Of a DNA stretch of 64,000 bases, positions 34,491 to 43,969 are shown in pieces; the first letter of the stretch is position 1; each line of letters opens with the position of its first letter. The position numbers were made by a program, and so were the translations under genes. Source of the DNA: Agrococcus jenensis. GTDB lineage: Bacteria; Actinomycetota; Actinomycetes; Actinomycetales; Microbacteriaceae. Location: NCBI RefSeq assembly GCF_003752465.1, contig NZ_RKHJ01000001.1, forward strand, positions 1,736,001-1,800,000, written 5' to 3'. The notes below the pieces were generated by a model that worked only from the letters and a program-made list of their open reading frames with translations, was not told where the DNA came from and did no database searches.

Positions 34491-35129
34491 CTACTGCCAC
34501 CAGGGCCGCTCGCGCTGCGCGTTGCGGCGCGCCGCCTCGAGCTCGCGCAGCTCCTCGTGCCGCTCGCCGATCTCGTGGACGGCCGACATGCAGCGCGCGA
34601 CGAGGTCGCCGAGCTCGTCGAGCTCGTGGCGCTTCGCCGCACCGATGACGATCGCCGCGCACGCCTCGGCATCGCCGGCGGCGTCGTGGTGGCGGAAGTC
34701 GTCGAACCCGGCGGCCAGCGCCGCGACCGGCAGCCGGTACGACTCGAGCGCGAACGTCTTGCGGGCGATCCGCAGCGAGTCGGTCCAGCGCATGTCGGGC
34801 ACGGGCAGCCGGGCCGCCTTCGCGGCCGCGCGCATGACGCCGCGGTCGAAGCCGGCGTTGTGGGCGACGTAGACGTCGTCGCCGCCGAACTCGAGGATCT
34901 GCCGCTGCGTCTCGACCCAGTCGGGGGCGTCGAGCACCTGATGGGCGAAGATCCCGTGGATGCGGGTGTTCCACTCCCAGAACTCGTCGTAGGGCGCCGT
35001 GGGGCGGATGAGCGTCGAGAACCGGTCCACCACGAGGCCGTCGCGCACCTTCACGAGGCCGACCGCGCAGGCCGATGCGGCGTTGCCGTTGGCCGTCTCG
35101 AAGTCGATCGCGGTGAAGTCGAGGGCCAT
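34491..35129 (-). CDS. DnaQ-like 3'-5' exonuclease (DEDDh family)
   Basis: A 212-residue exonuclease of the epsilon/RNase T superfamily. Motif I is AIDFETANG (Asp and Glu at residues 8 and 10), motif II includes AHNAGFDRGVM near residue 88, and motif III is HHDAAGDAEACA near residue 145, with His and Asp as expected for the DEDDh class. It removes nucleotides from single-stranded 3' ends in repair or RNA turnover. The C-terminal 40 residues are helical and charged (HEIGERHEELRELEAARRN). ATG 35129 directly precedes the motif I strand. Confidence 0.88.
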   Translation of the reverse strand: MALDFTAIDFETANGNAASACAVGLVKVRDGLVVDRFSTLIRPTAPYDEFWEWNTRIHGIFAHQVLDAPDWVETQRQILEFGGDDVYVAHNAGFDRGVMRAAAKAARLPVPDMRWTDSLRIARKTFALESYRLPVAALAAGFDDFRHHDAAGDAEACAAIVIGAAKRHELDELGDLVARCMSAVHEIGERHEELRELEAARRNAQRERPWWQ

Positions 35130-35216
35130 GCGTCCAGTCTCCCAGAGCGCGCCCACACCACCCGCCGCGGCGCCCGCCGCGAGCACGCCCGTCATCACCT
35201 CTGGGAGGATCGCTGC

Positions 35217-35567
35217 ATGGAGAACCCGACGCTCGACGCCCTGCAGACGATCCCCGCCACCGACCACGTCGCCGCCTGGGCGGTCGTGCGCGAGGCGGAG
35301 CTCGTGGTGCCGGCGGTCGTCAGCGACCCGCGCGATCCGGCCTCCGGGCGGTTCCTCGTGCTGCCGCACAAGGGGATGCAGCTGGTCGTCGCGTTCACGT
35401 CGACGCAGCGCATCGGCGGCTTCGCCACGCGCACGAAGCGGCACCTGAAGGTCACGGGCGCCGAGCTCGCCGCGGCCATCCCGCCGGGCCACGCGATCGT
35501 GCTCGACCCCGGCCACGACGACGGGCGCGTGTTCCTGCCCGACGTGCTCGCGGAGGACGCGGCCTAG
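35217..35567 (+). CDS. SseB-family domain protein
   Basis: A 116-residue protein resembling the SseB N-terminal domain family. Landmarks are VREAELVVPAV near residue 25, FLVLPHKGMQLVVAFTSTQRI near residue 50, and a final GHAIVLDPG. Actinobacteria often have several such proteins beside ribosomal or housekeeping genes; the function is unclear, and the Salmonella name derives from a serine-sensitivity enhancer. GGGAGG lies 8 nt before the ATG. Its TAG stop is part of the palindrome CTAG that also supplies the stop codon of the opposite-strand DUF3515 gene. Confidence 0.75.
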   Translation: MENPTLDALQTIPATDHVAAWAVVREAELVVPAVVSDPRDPASGRFLVLPHKGMQLVVAFTSTQRIGGFATRTKRHLKVTGAELAAAIPPGHAIVLDPGHDDGRVFLPDVLAEDAA

Positions 35568-36022
35568 GTGCAGGCGCCCGTGCGGTCGGTGCGGGCGACG
35601 GCGCTCGAGACGCCCTCGAGCGCGGTCACGGCGCTGACGACATCCGTGTCGATGACGACCTCGGTCGCGGGGGAGCGGCCGTAGCTCACGAACGTCCAGA
35701 TGTTCTCCTCCGCCGCGACCTCGAGCCAGTCGACCTCGCCGATCGTGATGCAGCGGGCGGTGGACGGCGCGGGCTCTGGCATGCCGCAGCGCAGCGTGAC
35801 GGCGCTCGGGTCGCCGAACGCCGACGCGCCCTGCGCCGTCGTGGTGCGGCGCTCGAGCGGCTGCGGCAGGCTCTCGTCGCCCAGCGCCTCGGGGAGCGAG
35901 ACGACGAGCGCGGCGCAGCCGGGCGCGGAGGCCTCGTCGGCGGGCGGCAGGATGACGGCGGCAGCGCAGCCGGAGAGCGCGATCACGGCGGCCGCGACCG
36001 CGGCGAGGGGGAGGATGCGCAC
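35564..36022 (-). CDS. DUF3515 family lipoprotein
   Basis: A 152-residue exported lipoprotein. The hydrophobic signal ends in the lipobox LSGC near residue 19. The mature part contains two Cys in the GCAALVVSLP and LRCGMPEP segments and another in ARCITIG and GACT, so disulfides are possible. DUF3515 proteins typically sit next to thiL in actinobacteria, as here. The role is unknown. The start is GTG 36022, preceded by GAGGGG. Confidence 0.8.
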   Translation of the reverse strand: MRILPLAAVAAAVIALSGCAAAVILPPADEASAPGCAALVVSLPEALGDESLPQPLERRTTTAQGASAFGDPSAVTLRCGMPEPAPSTARCITIGEVDWLEVAAEENIWTFVSYGRSPATEVVIDTDVVSAVTALEGVSSAVARTDRTGACT

Positions 36023-36202
36023 CCCTCGAGACTATCGGCGGGGCCGGCGGCGCGAGCTCGATCGGGCGGAGCGCTGCACCGAGCGCCGGGCGGGGTCCGA
36101 GCGCGGCTCTGCCCGATCGAGCGCGCGGGGCGCGCGGCGCATCCGGTTCACGAGGGTGCCAGCAGGACATCCGGCGGCACGCGGCACGGACCGGACGCGG
36201 GC

Positions 36203-36208
36203 TACCGT
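36203..36208 (+). promoter_or_regulatory. -10 box of a leaderless thiL transcript
   Basis: TACCGT lies 6 nt before the ATG of thiL, too close to leave room for a ribosome binding site after the transcription start. The same layout is seen at recG (TACCCT 38363-38368), coaD (TACGCT 40598-40603) and cofC (TAGGCT 46244-46249). No clear -35 is visible. Confidence 0.55.
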
Positions 36209-36214
36209 TGCCCC

Positions 36215-37219
36215 ATGGACGACGCCACGCTGCACGAGGCCGGCGAGCTCGAGGCGCTGCGGCGCTTCCTGCCGCTGCTGCCCGAGGGCGACGCGACCGC
36301 GCTCGGCCCGGGCGACGACGCCGCGGTCGTCGCCGCACCCGACGGGCGCTTCGTGGTCACGACCGACACGATGCTCGAGGGCGCCGACTTCCGGCTCGGC
36401 TGGTCGCGCTGGCACGACCTCGGCTGGAAGGCCGTCGCGACCAACCTCATCGACGTCGCGGCGATGGGCGCGCGCCCGACCTCGCTCGTCGTCGCGCTCG
36501 CGGTGCCGCCGTCGACCCGCATCGCCGCGCTCGAGGAGCTGGCGCGCGGCCTCGCCGACGCGATCGCCGCGATGGCGCCGGGGGTCGGCGTCGTGGGCGG
36601 CGACCTCGGCACGGCCCGGCACGCGGTCATCGCGGTGACCGCCTTCGGCGACCTCGAGGGGCGTGCCCCGGTGCTGCGCTCCGGCGCGCGGCCGGGGGAT
36701 GCGGTCTGGGTCGTCGGCGACCTCGGCCTGGCGGCGACGGGGCTGCGCCACCTCTTCGTCGAAGCGGTCGACGAGGCGGCCGAGCCCGACCGGGACGCCG
36801 CCGAGCTGCTGCGCGCGGGTGCGCACGGCGCGTCCATCGCCGCACAGCTCGCCCCCGTCACCCCGATCGGGGCCGGCACGCTGCTCGCCGATCTCGGCGC
36901 CACCGCGATGCTCGACGTCTCCGATGGCCTCGCGCTCGACGCCGCCCGCGTCGCGCGCGCCTCCGGCGTGCGGATCGCGCTCGACGGGGCAGCCGTCGCC
37001 GCCGCGTCGCCGGACGCGGCGCTGCCCGCAGCGCTGCACGGCGGCGAGGACCACGCGCTGCTCGTCACGCTGCCGGCCGGCGTCGTGCCGCCCGCGGAGC
37101 TCGCCGGGCACCCGGTGCGGCGCATCGGCCTGGTCGAGCCCGCGGAAGTGCAGGGCGACGTCACGCTCGACGGGGAGCCGCTCGAGCCGCGCGGCTGGGA
37201 TCCCTACCGCGCGGGCTGA
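36215..37219 (+). CDS. thiL: Thiamine-monophosphate kinase
   Basis: A 334-residue PurM/ThiL-fold kinase that phosphorylates thiamine monophosphate to thiamine diphosphate. The Mg-ATP segment is ALGPGDDAAVV near residue 28, then TTDTMLEG near residue 50, and NLIDVAAMGARP near residue 78, with later GGDLG and LDVSDGLALD motifs. All are ThiL hallmarks. It is leaderless by its -10 position. Its last 16 nt overlap the convergent GNAT gene. Confidence 0.95.
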   Translation: MDDATLHEAGELEALRRFLPLLPEGDATALGPGDDAAVVAAPDGRFVVTTDTMLEGADFRLGWSRWHDLGWKAVATNLIDVAAMGARPTSLVVALAVPPSTRIAALEELARGLADAIAAMAPGVGVVGGDLGTARHAVIAVTAFGDLEGRAPVLRSGARPGDAVWVVGDLGLAATGLRHLFVEAVDEAAEPDRDAAELLRAGAHGASIAAQLAPVTPIGAGTLLADLGATAMLDVSDGLALDAARVARASGVRIALDGAAVAAASPDAALPAALHGGEDHALLVTLPAGVVPPAELAGHPVRRIGLVEPAEVQGDVTLDGEPLEPRGWDPYRAG

Positions 37220-37686
37220 TCCTCGAGCGAGCGCGTCATGAAGGTGCTGTTCGGGTCGGGCAGGTAGCTGCCGAACGGCGGGCACTCGACGAACCCGTGC
37301 TTCGCGTAGAGCGCTCGAGCGGGGGCGAAGAACGGCTGGCTGCCGGTCTCGAGCGAGATGCGGCCGACGCCGCGCGCGCGGGCGTCGCCGATCGCGTGGC
37401 GCAGCATCGTCGCGCCGATGCCCGCGCCGCGCCGCGCCGGATCCGTGCGCATGCTCTTGAGCTCCTCGTGGCCCGCCTCGACGGGCGCGAGGGCGACCGT
37501 GCCGACGACGGCCGCATCCGTCGACCGCGCCGTCCAAACGCGGATGCCCGGCCGCTGGAGGCCGGCGAGGTCGAGCGCATGCTGGCTGGTCGGCGGCGCG
37601 GTGGGGGCGAGGTCGTCGAGGTGCGCCTGCAGGAACGCGACGAGGGCCGGGTCGCCGAAGTCGGCGGGCTCGATCGTGACGGTCAC
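37204..37686 (-). CDS. GNAT family N-acetyltransferase
   Basis: A 160-residue GCN5-related acetyltransferase. The acetyl-CoA-binding motif A is visible in MRTDPARRGAGIGATMLRHA near residue 85, preceded by VVGTVALAPVE. The C-terminal ALYAKHGFVECPPF is the usual motif B. The acceptor is unknown. GTG 37686 overlaps the rsmD stop by GTGA, so it is co-translated with the rRNA methyltransferase. A ribosomal or antibiotic substrate is possible but unsupported. Confidence 0.87.
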   Translation of the reverse strand: MTVTIEPADFGDPALVAFLQAHLDDLAPTAPPTSQHALDLAGLQRPGIRVWTARSTDAAVVGTVALAPVEAGHEELKSMRTDPARRGAGIGATMLRHAIGDARARGVGRISLETGSQPFFAPARALYAKHGFVECPPFGSYLPDPNSTFMTRSLEDQPAR

Positions 37687-38303
37687 GCGTCCGCGTCCGC
37701 CTGCCCGGCCTCGGGATGCGCATCCGGCGGCACGACGTCGTTGGCCAGGCCGCTCGTCGTCAGGTAGTGCACCCGCGTGTCGCCGTAGTCCCGGCTCCGC
37801 TCGACCTCGAGGTCGCCCGGCAGGCTCAGGGGCTCGGCGCGCTTCGACTGCTCGACGACGACCATCGCGGGGTGCGCGAGCAGCGGCGCGAGGTCCGAGA
37901 GCACCGCCGAGATCTCGTGCGCCGGGAGCCGGTAGGGCGGATCCACGAAGACGAGGTCGAACTGCCGGCCGGAGCGCTGCAGGTACTGGTGCACCGCCAC
38001 CTGCTCCACGAGCGCTCGCACGGCACCGGCCTTCGCGACGATCTCGGCGTTGCGCTGCGCCACGTTCGCCGCGCCGCGCTCGCGCTCGACGAGCACGACC
38101 GACTCGGCGCCGCGGCTCGCGGCCTCGAGCCCGAGCGCGCCCGAGCCGCTGAAGAGGTCGAGCACGTGCGCGCCGTCGCACAGGCCGCGAGCGTCGAGCG
38201 CGTTGAAGATCGCCTCCCGCACCCGCTCGGAGGTGGGCCGAGTGCCCGGCCCCGGCACATGCAGTCTCGCCCCGCCCGCGAGGCCTCCGACGATCCGCGT
38301 CAT
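37683..38303 (-). CDS. rsmD: 16S rRNA (guanine(966)-N(2))-methyltransferase
   Basis: A 206-residue RsmD methyltransferase acting on G966 of 16S rRNA with S-adenosylmethionine. The N-terminal RIVGGLAGGARLHVP and RPTSERVREAIFNAL are family signatures; the SAM site is LDLFSGSGALGLEA near residue 48, and the catalytic motif FVDPPYRLP lies near residue 118. The C-terminal tail of about 20 residues is hydrophilic. In many actinobacteria it neighbours recG and coaD, as here. Confidence 0.95.
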   Translation of the reverse strand: MTRIVGGLAGGARLHVPGPGTRPTSERVREAIFNALDARGLCDGAHVLDLFSGSGALGLEAASRGAESVVLVERERGAANVAQRNAEIVAKAGAVRALVEQVAVHQYLQRSGRQFDLVFVDPPYRLPAHEISAVLSDLAPLLAHPAMVVVEQSKRAEPLSLPGDLEVERSRDYGDTRVHYLTTSGLANDVVPPDAHPEAGQADADA

Positions 38304-38374
38304 GCGGCCATCTTGGCAGGTGCGGACCGGCGGATGCGTCCGTGCCCGTCGGCGGCACGGCCTACCCTGGGCGG

Positions 38375-40561
38375 GTGGCGACGAAGAGGGCGGGCGGGGC
38401 GCTGCCCGACGGGTTCGAGCGTCCGCTCGAGCGCGTGCTGCCGAAGGCTGCCGCGACGAAGCTCGAGCGCGCGTTCGGCATGCAGACGCTCGGCGACCTC
38501 GTGTGGCACCTGCCGCGGCGCTACGCGAAGCGCGGCGAGCTCACCGAGCTCGCGAGCCTCGTGCCCGGCGAGCACGTCACCGTCGTGGCGAAGGTGCGCT
38601 CGGTCGAGAACCGCGACCTGCAGCGCGACGCGAAGGGCCGGCCGCGCACGCTCACGAGCATCACGATCACCGACGGCACGAGCGAGCTCGACCTCGCGTT
38701 CTTCAACCAGTCGTGGCGCAAGGACGACCTCCACCAGGGCGTGACCGCCCTGTTCTCGGGCACCGTCGGCGTCTACAAGGGCAAGCGCCAGCTCGCGCAC
38801 CCCGACTACGAGCTCTTCGACGAGGCGGAGGGCATCGACGCCGAGGAGTGGGCCAACCAGCCGGTGCCGATCTACCCGGCCACCGCCACGCTCGCCACGA
38901 CCAAGATCCAGGCGCTCGTGGCACAGGGCCTCGACGCGCTCGGCGACGTGCCCGACCCGGTGCCCGATGCCGTGCGGCGGGCGCAGAAGCTCATGCCGGT
39001 CGCCGACGCGCTGCGCCTCGCGCACCAGCCGAAGGTCGAGCAGGACGCCTATCGCGCGCGGCACACGCTCGCGTGGCACGAGGCGTTCCTGCTGCAGACC
39101 TACCTGCTCGCGACCCGCGACTGGTTCGACACGCTGCCGACCGCGCCGAGGCATCCGGGTCGGCTGCTCGAGCGCTTCGACGCGAGCCTGCCGTGGCGGC
39201 TCACCGACGACCAGCGGGCCACCGGCGACGAGATCCTCGCCGACCTCGCGAGCGGCACGGCGATGCACCGGCTCGTGCAGGGCGAGGTCGGCTCGGGCAA
39301 GACCGTCGTCGCGACGCGGGCGATGCTCGTCGTCGCCGAGTCTGGCGGCCAGTCGGCGCTGCTCGCGCCCACCGAGGTGCTCGCGGTGCAGCACCTGCGC
39401 TCGATCACCCGGGCGCTCGGGCCCGACCTCGCCGCCGAGCTGCAGCCGACGCTCCTCACCGGGCAGATGCCGGCCTCCGAGCGCAAGCGCGCGCTGCTGC
39501 GCATCGCCGCCGGCTCTGCCCGCATCGTCGTCGGCACGCACGCGCTGCTGAGCGAGCGCACGAGCTTCGCCGAGCTGGGGCTCGTCGTCATCGACGAGCA
39601 GCACCGCTTCGGCGTCGCGCAGCGCGAGTCGCTGCGCGCCAAGGGCGTCCACCCGCACACCCTCGTGCTCACGGCCACGCCCATCCCGCGCACGATCGCG
39701 ATGACGGCGTTCGGCGACCTCGACGTCTCGACGATCCGCTCGCTGCCCGCCGGGCGCAGCCCCATCAAGACCTTCGTCGTCGACCCGGCCGAGCAGCCGC
39801 AGCTCTTCGGGCGCATCTGGGAGCGGATGCGCGAGGAGCTCGCGGCCGGGCGGCAGGCGTTCGTCGTCTGCCCGGCGATCGCGCCCGGCAAGCTCGAGGG
39901 CATCGACCGCGACGAGGAGGCGCCGGAGGACGGCCGCCCGCAGCCGCCGGTCGACGACGTCACCACCACCCTCGAGCGCCTGCGCCAGGTGCCCGCGCTC
40001 GTCGGCCGGCAGATCGCGCCGCTCACCGGTGCCGACACGACCGAGCAGAAGGATGCGGTGATGCGCGCGTTCCGGGCGCGCGAGATCGACGTGCTCGTCG
40101 CGACCACCGTGATCGAGGTGGGCGTCGACGTGCCGAACGCGACGATGATGGTGGTGCTCTCGGCCGACCGCTTCGGCGTCTCGCAGCTGCACCAGCTGCG
40201 CGGACGCATCGGCCGCGGCGAGCACGCGGGCCTCTGCATGCTCGTGAGTGCGACCGATCCGCTCTCACCAGCACGCGAGCGGCTCGACGCCGTCGCGTCG
40301 ACCCTCGACGGCTTCGCGCTCGCCGAGGTCGACCTCGAGCAGCGGGGCGAGGGCGACGTGCTCGGCGCCGCGCAGTCGGGCGGCCGGAGCGGGCTGCGGG
40401 TGCTGCGGGTGGCGCGCGACGTGTCGATCATCGAGGCGGCGCGCGACGCCGCCCGCGCCGTGCTCGACGACGACGCGACGCTCGCCGAGCATCCGGCGCT
40501 GCGCCTCGCGGTGCACGCGCGGCTGGACCCGGATGCGCGGGCGGCGCTCGTGACGGCGTGA
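38375..40561 (+). CDS. recG: ATP-dependent DNA helicase RecG
   Basis: A 728-residue superfamily 2 helicase for fork reversal and Holliday junction processing. The N-terminal wedge domain includes [16 protein letters not shown] near residue 45. Walker A is [15 protein letters not shown] near residue 305, the DExH box reads [13 protein letters not shown] near residue 405, then [16 protein letters not shown] near residue 430, and [13 protein letters not shown] near residue 610. GTG 38375 is chosen for the TACCCT box 6 nt upstream; the in-frame GTG at 38342 lies further up without signals. Confidence 0.95.
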   Translation: MATKRAGGALPDGFERPLERVLPKAAATKLERAFGMQTLGDLVWHLPRRYAKRGELTELASLVPGEHVTVVAKVRSVENRDLQRDAKGRPRTLTSITITDGTSELDLAFFNQSWRKDDLHQGVTALFSGTVGVYKGKRQLAHPDYELFDEAEGIDAEEWANQPVPIYPATATLATTKIQALVAQGLDALGDVPDPVPDAVRRAQKLMPVADALRLAHQPKVEQDAYRARHTLAWHEAFLLQTYLLATRDWFDTLPTAPRHPGRLLERFDASLPWRLTDDQRATGDEILADLASGTAMHRLVQGEVGSGKTVVATRAMLVVAESGGQSALLAPTEVLAVQHLRSITRALGPDLAAELQPTLLTGQMPASERKRALLRIAAGSARIVVGTHALLSERTSFAELGLVVIDEQHRFGVAQRESLRAKGVHPHTLVLTATPIPRTIAMTAFGDLDVSTIRSLPAGRSPIKTFVVDPAEQPQLFGRIWERMREELAAGRQAFVVCPAIAPGKLEGIDRDEEAPEDGRPQPPVDDVTTTLERLRQVPALVGRQIAPLTGADTTEQKDAVMRAFRAREIDVLVATTVIEVGVDVPNATMMVVLSADRFGVSQLHQLRGRIGRGEHAGLCMLVSATDPLSPARERLDAVASTLDGFALAEVDLEQRGEGDVLGAAQSGGRSGLRVLRVARDVSIIEAARDAARAVLDDDATLAEHPALRLAVHARLDPDARAALVTA

Positions 40562-40610
40562 CGGCGCGGAGCGAGCGGCTTCCATAGCCACCACCGGTAC
40601 GCTTCTGCCC

Positions 40611-41093
40611 ATGCCCCGCATCGCCGTCGTGCCCGGTTCCTTCGACCCCGTGACCCTCGGGCACCTCGACGTGATCGGCCGCGCTGCGAGCATCTTCGAT
40701 GAGGTGCACGTCGTCGTGACGCACAACCCCGACAAGCAGGCGTTCCTGCCGGTGCCGGAGCGCGAGGCGCTCATCGAGCGCTCGATCGAGGAGGCGCGCA
40801 TCACGGGCGAGATCCGCATCGCGAACTGGTCGATGGGCCTGCTCGTCGACTACTGCCAGCAGGTGGGGGCGGAGGTGCTCGTGAAGGGCATCCGCTCGTC
40901 GACCGACCTCTCGTACGAGACGCCGATGTCGATCGTCAACCGCAACCTCGGCGGCGTCGAGACGATCTTCATGCTGCCGAACCCCGAGAACGCGCACGTC
41001 TCGTCGAGCCTCGTGCGCCAGGTGAGCGAGCTGGGCGGCGACATCAGCCCCTACGTGCCCCGCGCGGTCGCCACGTTCCTGCAGTCGCGATGA
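40611..41093 (+). CDS. coaD: Phosphopantetheine adenylyltransferase
   Basis: A 160-residue CoaD that adenylylates 4'-phosphopantetheine in coenzyme A synthesis. The nucleotidyltransferase motif is [18 protein letters not shown] near residue 8 (T-x-G-H), and the second motif [10 protein letters not shown] near residue 130. [13 protein letters not shown] is also conserved. A TACGCT -10 box ends 7 nt before the ATG, so the transcript is probably leaderless. It overlaps cofE by ATGA. Confidence 0.96.
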   Translation: MPRIAVVPGSFDPVTLGHLDVIGRAASIFDEVHVVVTHNPDKQAFLPVPEREALIERSIEEARITGEIRIANWSMGLLVDYCQQVGAEVLVKGIRSSTDLSYETPMSIVNRNLGGVETIFMLPNPENAHVSSSLVRQVSELGGDISPYVPRAVATFLQSR

Positions 41094-41890
41094 GCGACCC
41101 GGCGCCCACCGCCGACCTCGAGCTGCGCGCCGTGCGGGGGATCGGCGAGATCCGGCCCGGCGACGACCTGCCCGCCATCGTGGCCGACGCCGTCGCGCCG
41201 CTCGCGCCCGTCGATGGCGACATCGTCGTCGTCACGAGCAAGGTCGTCTCGAAGGCGGAGGGCCGCATCCGCCCGGCCGCCGAGCGCGAGCAGGCGATCA
41301 CCGAGGAGTCGGTGCGGCTCGTCGCCTCGCGCGCCTTCCCGGGCGGCATCACCCGCATCGTCGAGCACCGCACCGGGCTCGTGCTCGCCGCCGCGGGCGT
41401 CGACGCCTCGAACACCGATGACGGCACGATCCTGCTGCTCCCGCTCGACTCGGATGCGTCGGCCCGCGCGATCGCCGAGCGGCTGCGGTCGCGCTTCGGC
41501 GCCGCCATCGGCGTCATCGTGAGCGACACGCTCGGCCGCGCCTGGCGCATGGGCCAGACCGACGTCGCCATCGGGGCCGCGGGCATCCGCGTGCTCGAGC
41601 CGGTGAGCGCCGACGCGAACGGCCGGCCGCTGCTCGTCACCGCGCCGGCGATCGCCGACGAGATCGCCGGCGCCGCCGAGCTCGTCGCGGGCAAGGCCGA
41701 CGGGGTGCCGGTCGTGCTCGTGCGCGGCCTCGGCCGCCACGTCGCCGACCTCGACGAGCCGGGCGCGACCCGGCTCGTGCGTCGCGAGGGCGACATGTTC
41801 CACCTCGGCAGCGACGAGGCCTACCGGGCCGGTCGCGAGGCGGGCAGGATCGACGCACTGGCAGAGGCGGGAGCATCGCATGCAGGCTGA
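41090..41890 (+). CDS. cofE: Coenzyme F420-0:L-glutamate ligase
   Basis: A 266-residue CofE/FbiB-N-type ligase that adds glutamate residues to F420-0. Landmarks: [16 protein letters not shown] near residue 45, the metal motif [19 protein letters not shown] near residue 145, and [16 protein letters not shown] sequence near residue 205. It lacks the C-terminal nitroreductase-like domain of mycobacterial FbiB. It overlaps coaD upstream and the MoxR gene downstream (11 nt). Its partners cofC and cofD lie 4-6 kb further on, so the F420 genes are split by an unrelated operon. Confidence 0.92.
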   Translation: MSDPAPTADLELRAVRGIGEIRPGDDLPAIVADAVAPLAPVDGDIVVVTSKVVSKAEGRIRPAAEREQAITEESVRLVASRAFPGGITRIVEHRTGLVLAAAGVDASNTDDGTILLLPLDSDASARAIAERLRSRFGAAIGVIVSDTLGRAWRMGQTDVAIGAAGIRVLEPVSADANGRPLLVTAPAIADEIAGAAELVAGKADGVPVVLVRGLGRHVADLDEPGATRLVRREGDMFHLGSDEAYRAGREAGRIDALAEAGASHAG

Positions 41891-42878
41891 GGACCCCCGC
41901 GCGGTCGTGAGCGCGCCGGCGCGGACGTCGTCGCCCGGCGAGCCCGTCGTCGAGACGCCGGGATCGCGCATCGAGCGCGCCGTCGCCTCCGTCATCTCCG
42001 GCAAGGCCGACGAGATCCGCACGGTGCTCACCGTGCTGCTCGCCGAGGGGCACGTGCTGCTCGAGGACGTGCCGGGGGTGGGCAAGACGCAGCTCGCGCG
42101 GGCGTTCGCAGCCGCCATCGGCGGCACCGTCCGGCGCATCCAGTGCACGCCCGACCTGCTGCCGAGCGACATCACCGGCATGTCGGTGCTCGACCAGACG
42201 ACCGGCGAGCTGCGCTTCCAGCCCGGGCCGGTCTTCGCGAACATCGTCATCGCCGACGAGATCAACCGGGCGAGCCCGAAGACGCAGGCGGCGCTGCTCG
42301 AGTGCATGGCGGAGGGGCAGGTGACCGTCGACGGCATCACGCACGTGCTGCCGACGCCGTTCCTCGTCGTCGCGACGCAGAACCCGATCGACATGGAGGG
42401 CACCTACGCGCTGCCCGAGGCGCAGCGCGACCGCTTCATGGCGCGGCTCGAGCTCGGCTACCCGGACCAGGATGCGGAGCTCGCGATGGTGCAGGCGCGC
42501 GAGGTCGCGCAGCCACTGGACGCCGTGCGCCCGGCGACGACCGAGCAGCAGTTCCGGGAGGAGATCGGCGTCGCCCGCTCGGTGCGCGCGCACGAGCTCG
42601 TCGAGCGCTACGCCGTGCGGCTCTCGCGCGCGACGCGCGATCACCACGAGGTGCGGCTGGGTGCGAGCCCGCGCGCCACGCTGCAGCTCGTGCGTGCCGC
42701 GAAGGCGCGCGCGCACCTGCTCGGGCGCGACTGGCTCTCGCCCGACGACGTCAAGGAGCTCGCGGTGCACGTGCTCCCGCACCACCTGGTGATGCACGAC
42801 CCGCACGCGCGGCACGACGACGCCCGGCGGGTGGTGGCGCACGCCCTCGCGACCACGGTCGCCCCCGTCATGCGCTGA
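41880..42878 (+). CDS. MoxR family AAA ATPase
   Basis: A 332-residue MoxR-type AAA+ ATPase. Walker A is [12 protein letters not shown] near residue 65, Walker [20 protein letters not shown] near residue 125, sensor 1 [14 protein letters not shown] near residue 165. MoxR ATPases are thought to be chaperones for VWA or DUF58 proteins and membrane complexes. It starts inside the end of cofE and is followed by DUF58 and transglutaminase genes, the standard three-gene MoxR module. The first 40 residues are a poorly conserved hydrophilic extension. Confidence 0.92.
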   Translation: MQAEDPRAVVSAPARTSSPGEPVVETPGSRIERAVASVISGKADEIRTVLTVLLAEGHVLLEDVPGVGKTQLARAFAAAIGGTVRRIQCTPDLLPSDITGMSVLDQTTGELRFQPGPVFANIVIADEINRASPKTQAALLECMAEGQVTVDGITHVLPTPFLVVATQNPIDMEGTYALPEAQRDRFMARLELGYPDQDAELAMVQAREVAQPLDAVRPATTEQQFREEIGVARSVRAHELVERYAVRLSRATRDHHEVRLGASPRATLQLVRAAKARAHLLGRDWLSPDDVKELAVHVLPHHLVMHDPHARHDDARRVVAHALATTVAPVMR

Positions 42879-43969
42879 TGGCGCGCGATCGAGCCCGCGC
42901 CCGCCCGACGGCGCGGGGGATCGTGCTCGTGCTGCTGGGCGTCGCGCTCGCCGTCGCCGGCTACTGGGAGCGCCAGGCCGTGCTGCTCGTGCCGGCGGCG
43001 CTGTGCCTCGGCATCGTGCTGCTCGGCGCCTGGTGGGTGCTCGGCACGGCGACGCGCGTGCGCGTCACCGCACCCGGCGTGCTGGAGGAGGGGCAGCACG
43101 CGGCGCTGCGCATCGCCGCCGACCGCCGGCAGGCGGGCGACCGGTGGGCCACCTGGGCGCCGGGGCCCGAGCGCTACCTCCACCTCGAGGGGACGCTCGA
43201 CGACGACGGCGCCGCCGAGGTGCCGCTCGGCGACCAGCCGCGAGGCCGCTGGCGGCTCGCGCCGGTCGAGGTCACGTCGCTCGACCCGTTCCGCGTCATG
43301 CGCTCGACCCGTTCCGTCGATCCGCGCTCGAGCGTCGTCGTCGGCCCCGCGCTGCTGTCGGTGCCCTCGGCGTCGCTCCGCTCCAACCGCGAGGCGGGGC
43401 AGCAGTCGCAGACCCGCAATGCCGACGAGATCGACGCGATGGTGCGCGAGTGGCGACCCGGCGATCCCCAGCGGCGCGTGCACTGGCGGCAGTCGGCGAA
43501 GCGCGGTCAGCTCATGGTGCGGCAGGAGGCGAACCCCGCCACCGACGACCTGCTCGTGCTCGTCGACACGGCCGGCGCCGCGGGGCGCGGCCGCGACGCG
43601 GAGGACCGGCTCGCGCGCGCCGCCTGCTCGATCGTGCGCGCGCTCGCCGGACGCGACCGCATCGTGCAGGTGGCGGAGACCGGCGCGCCGAGCATCGCCA
43701 CGGCCGACTGGCGCGACCGCGACGCGGCGCTCGCGGCCTTCGCGACGCTCGCGGCGGTCGCCCGCGGCGAGCCGGCGCAGCGGGAGGGCGCCGCGGCGCA
43801 CGTCGTCGCGCTCGAGGAGGCCGCGCCTGAGCGATGGACGCTCGCGCCGGGCTCGACGCTCTGGCTCGTCGCCGACCTCGATGCCCCGCACACCCGGCTC
43901 ATGCCCGGGTCGCGCGTGCGCGTCCAGCGCTGGATCGACGGCGTCGGGCCGGCGAGGGAGCTCCGATGA
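42878..43969 (+). CDS. DUF58 domain-containing protein
   Basis: A 363-residue protein with two N-terminal membrane helices (about residues 12-55), then an extracellular or cytoplasmic beta-rich segment, then the DUF58 motif REWRPGDPQRRVHWRQSAKR near residue 195. The C-terminal part resembles a degenerate von Willebrand A domain, beginning with LLVLVDTAG. DUF58 proteins partner with MoxR ATPases. Its start overlaps the moxR stop by TGATG. The function is unknown, probably envelope-related. Confidence 0.88.
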   Translation: MARDRARARPTARGIVLVLLGVALAVAGYWERQAVLLVPAALCLGIVLLGAWWVLGTATRVRVTAPGVLEEGQHAALRIAADRRQAGDRWATWAPGPERYLHLEGTLDDDGAAEVPLGDQPRGRWRLAPVEVTSLDPFRVMRSTRSVDPRSSVVVGPALLSVPSASLRSNREAGQQSQTRNADEIDAMVREWRPGDPQRRVHWRQSAKRGQLMVRQEANPATDDLLVLVDTAGAAGRGRDAEDRLARAACSIVRALAGRDRIVQVAETGAPSIATADWRDRDAALAAFATLAAVARGEPAQREGAAAHVVALEEAAPERWTLAPGSTLWLVADLDAPHTRLMPGSRVRVQRWIDGVGPARELR

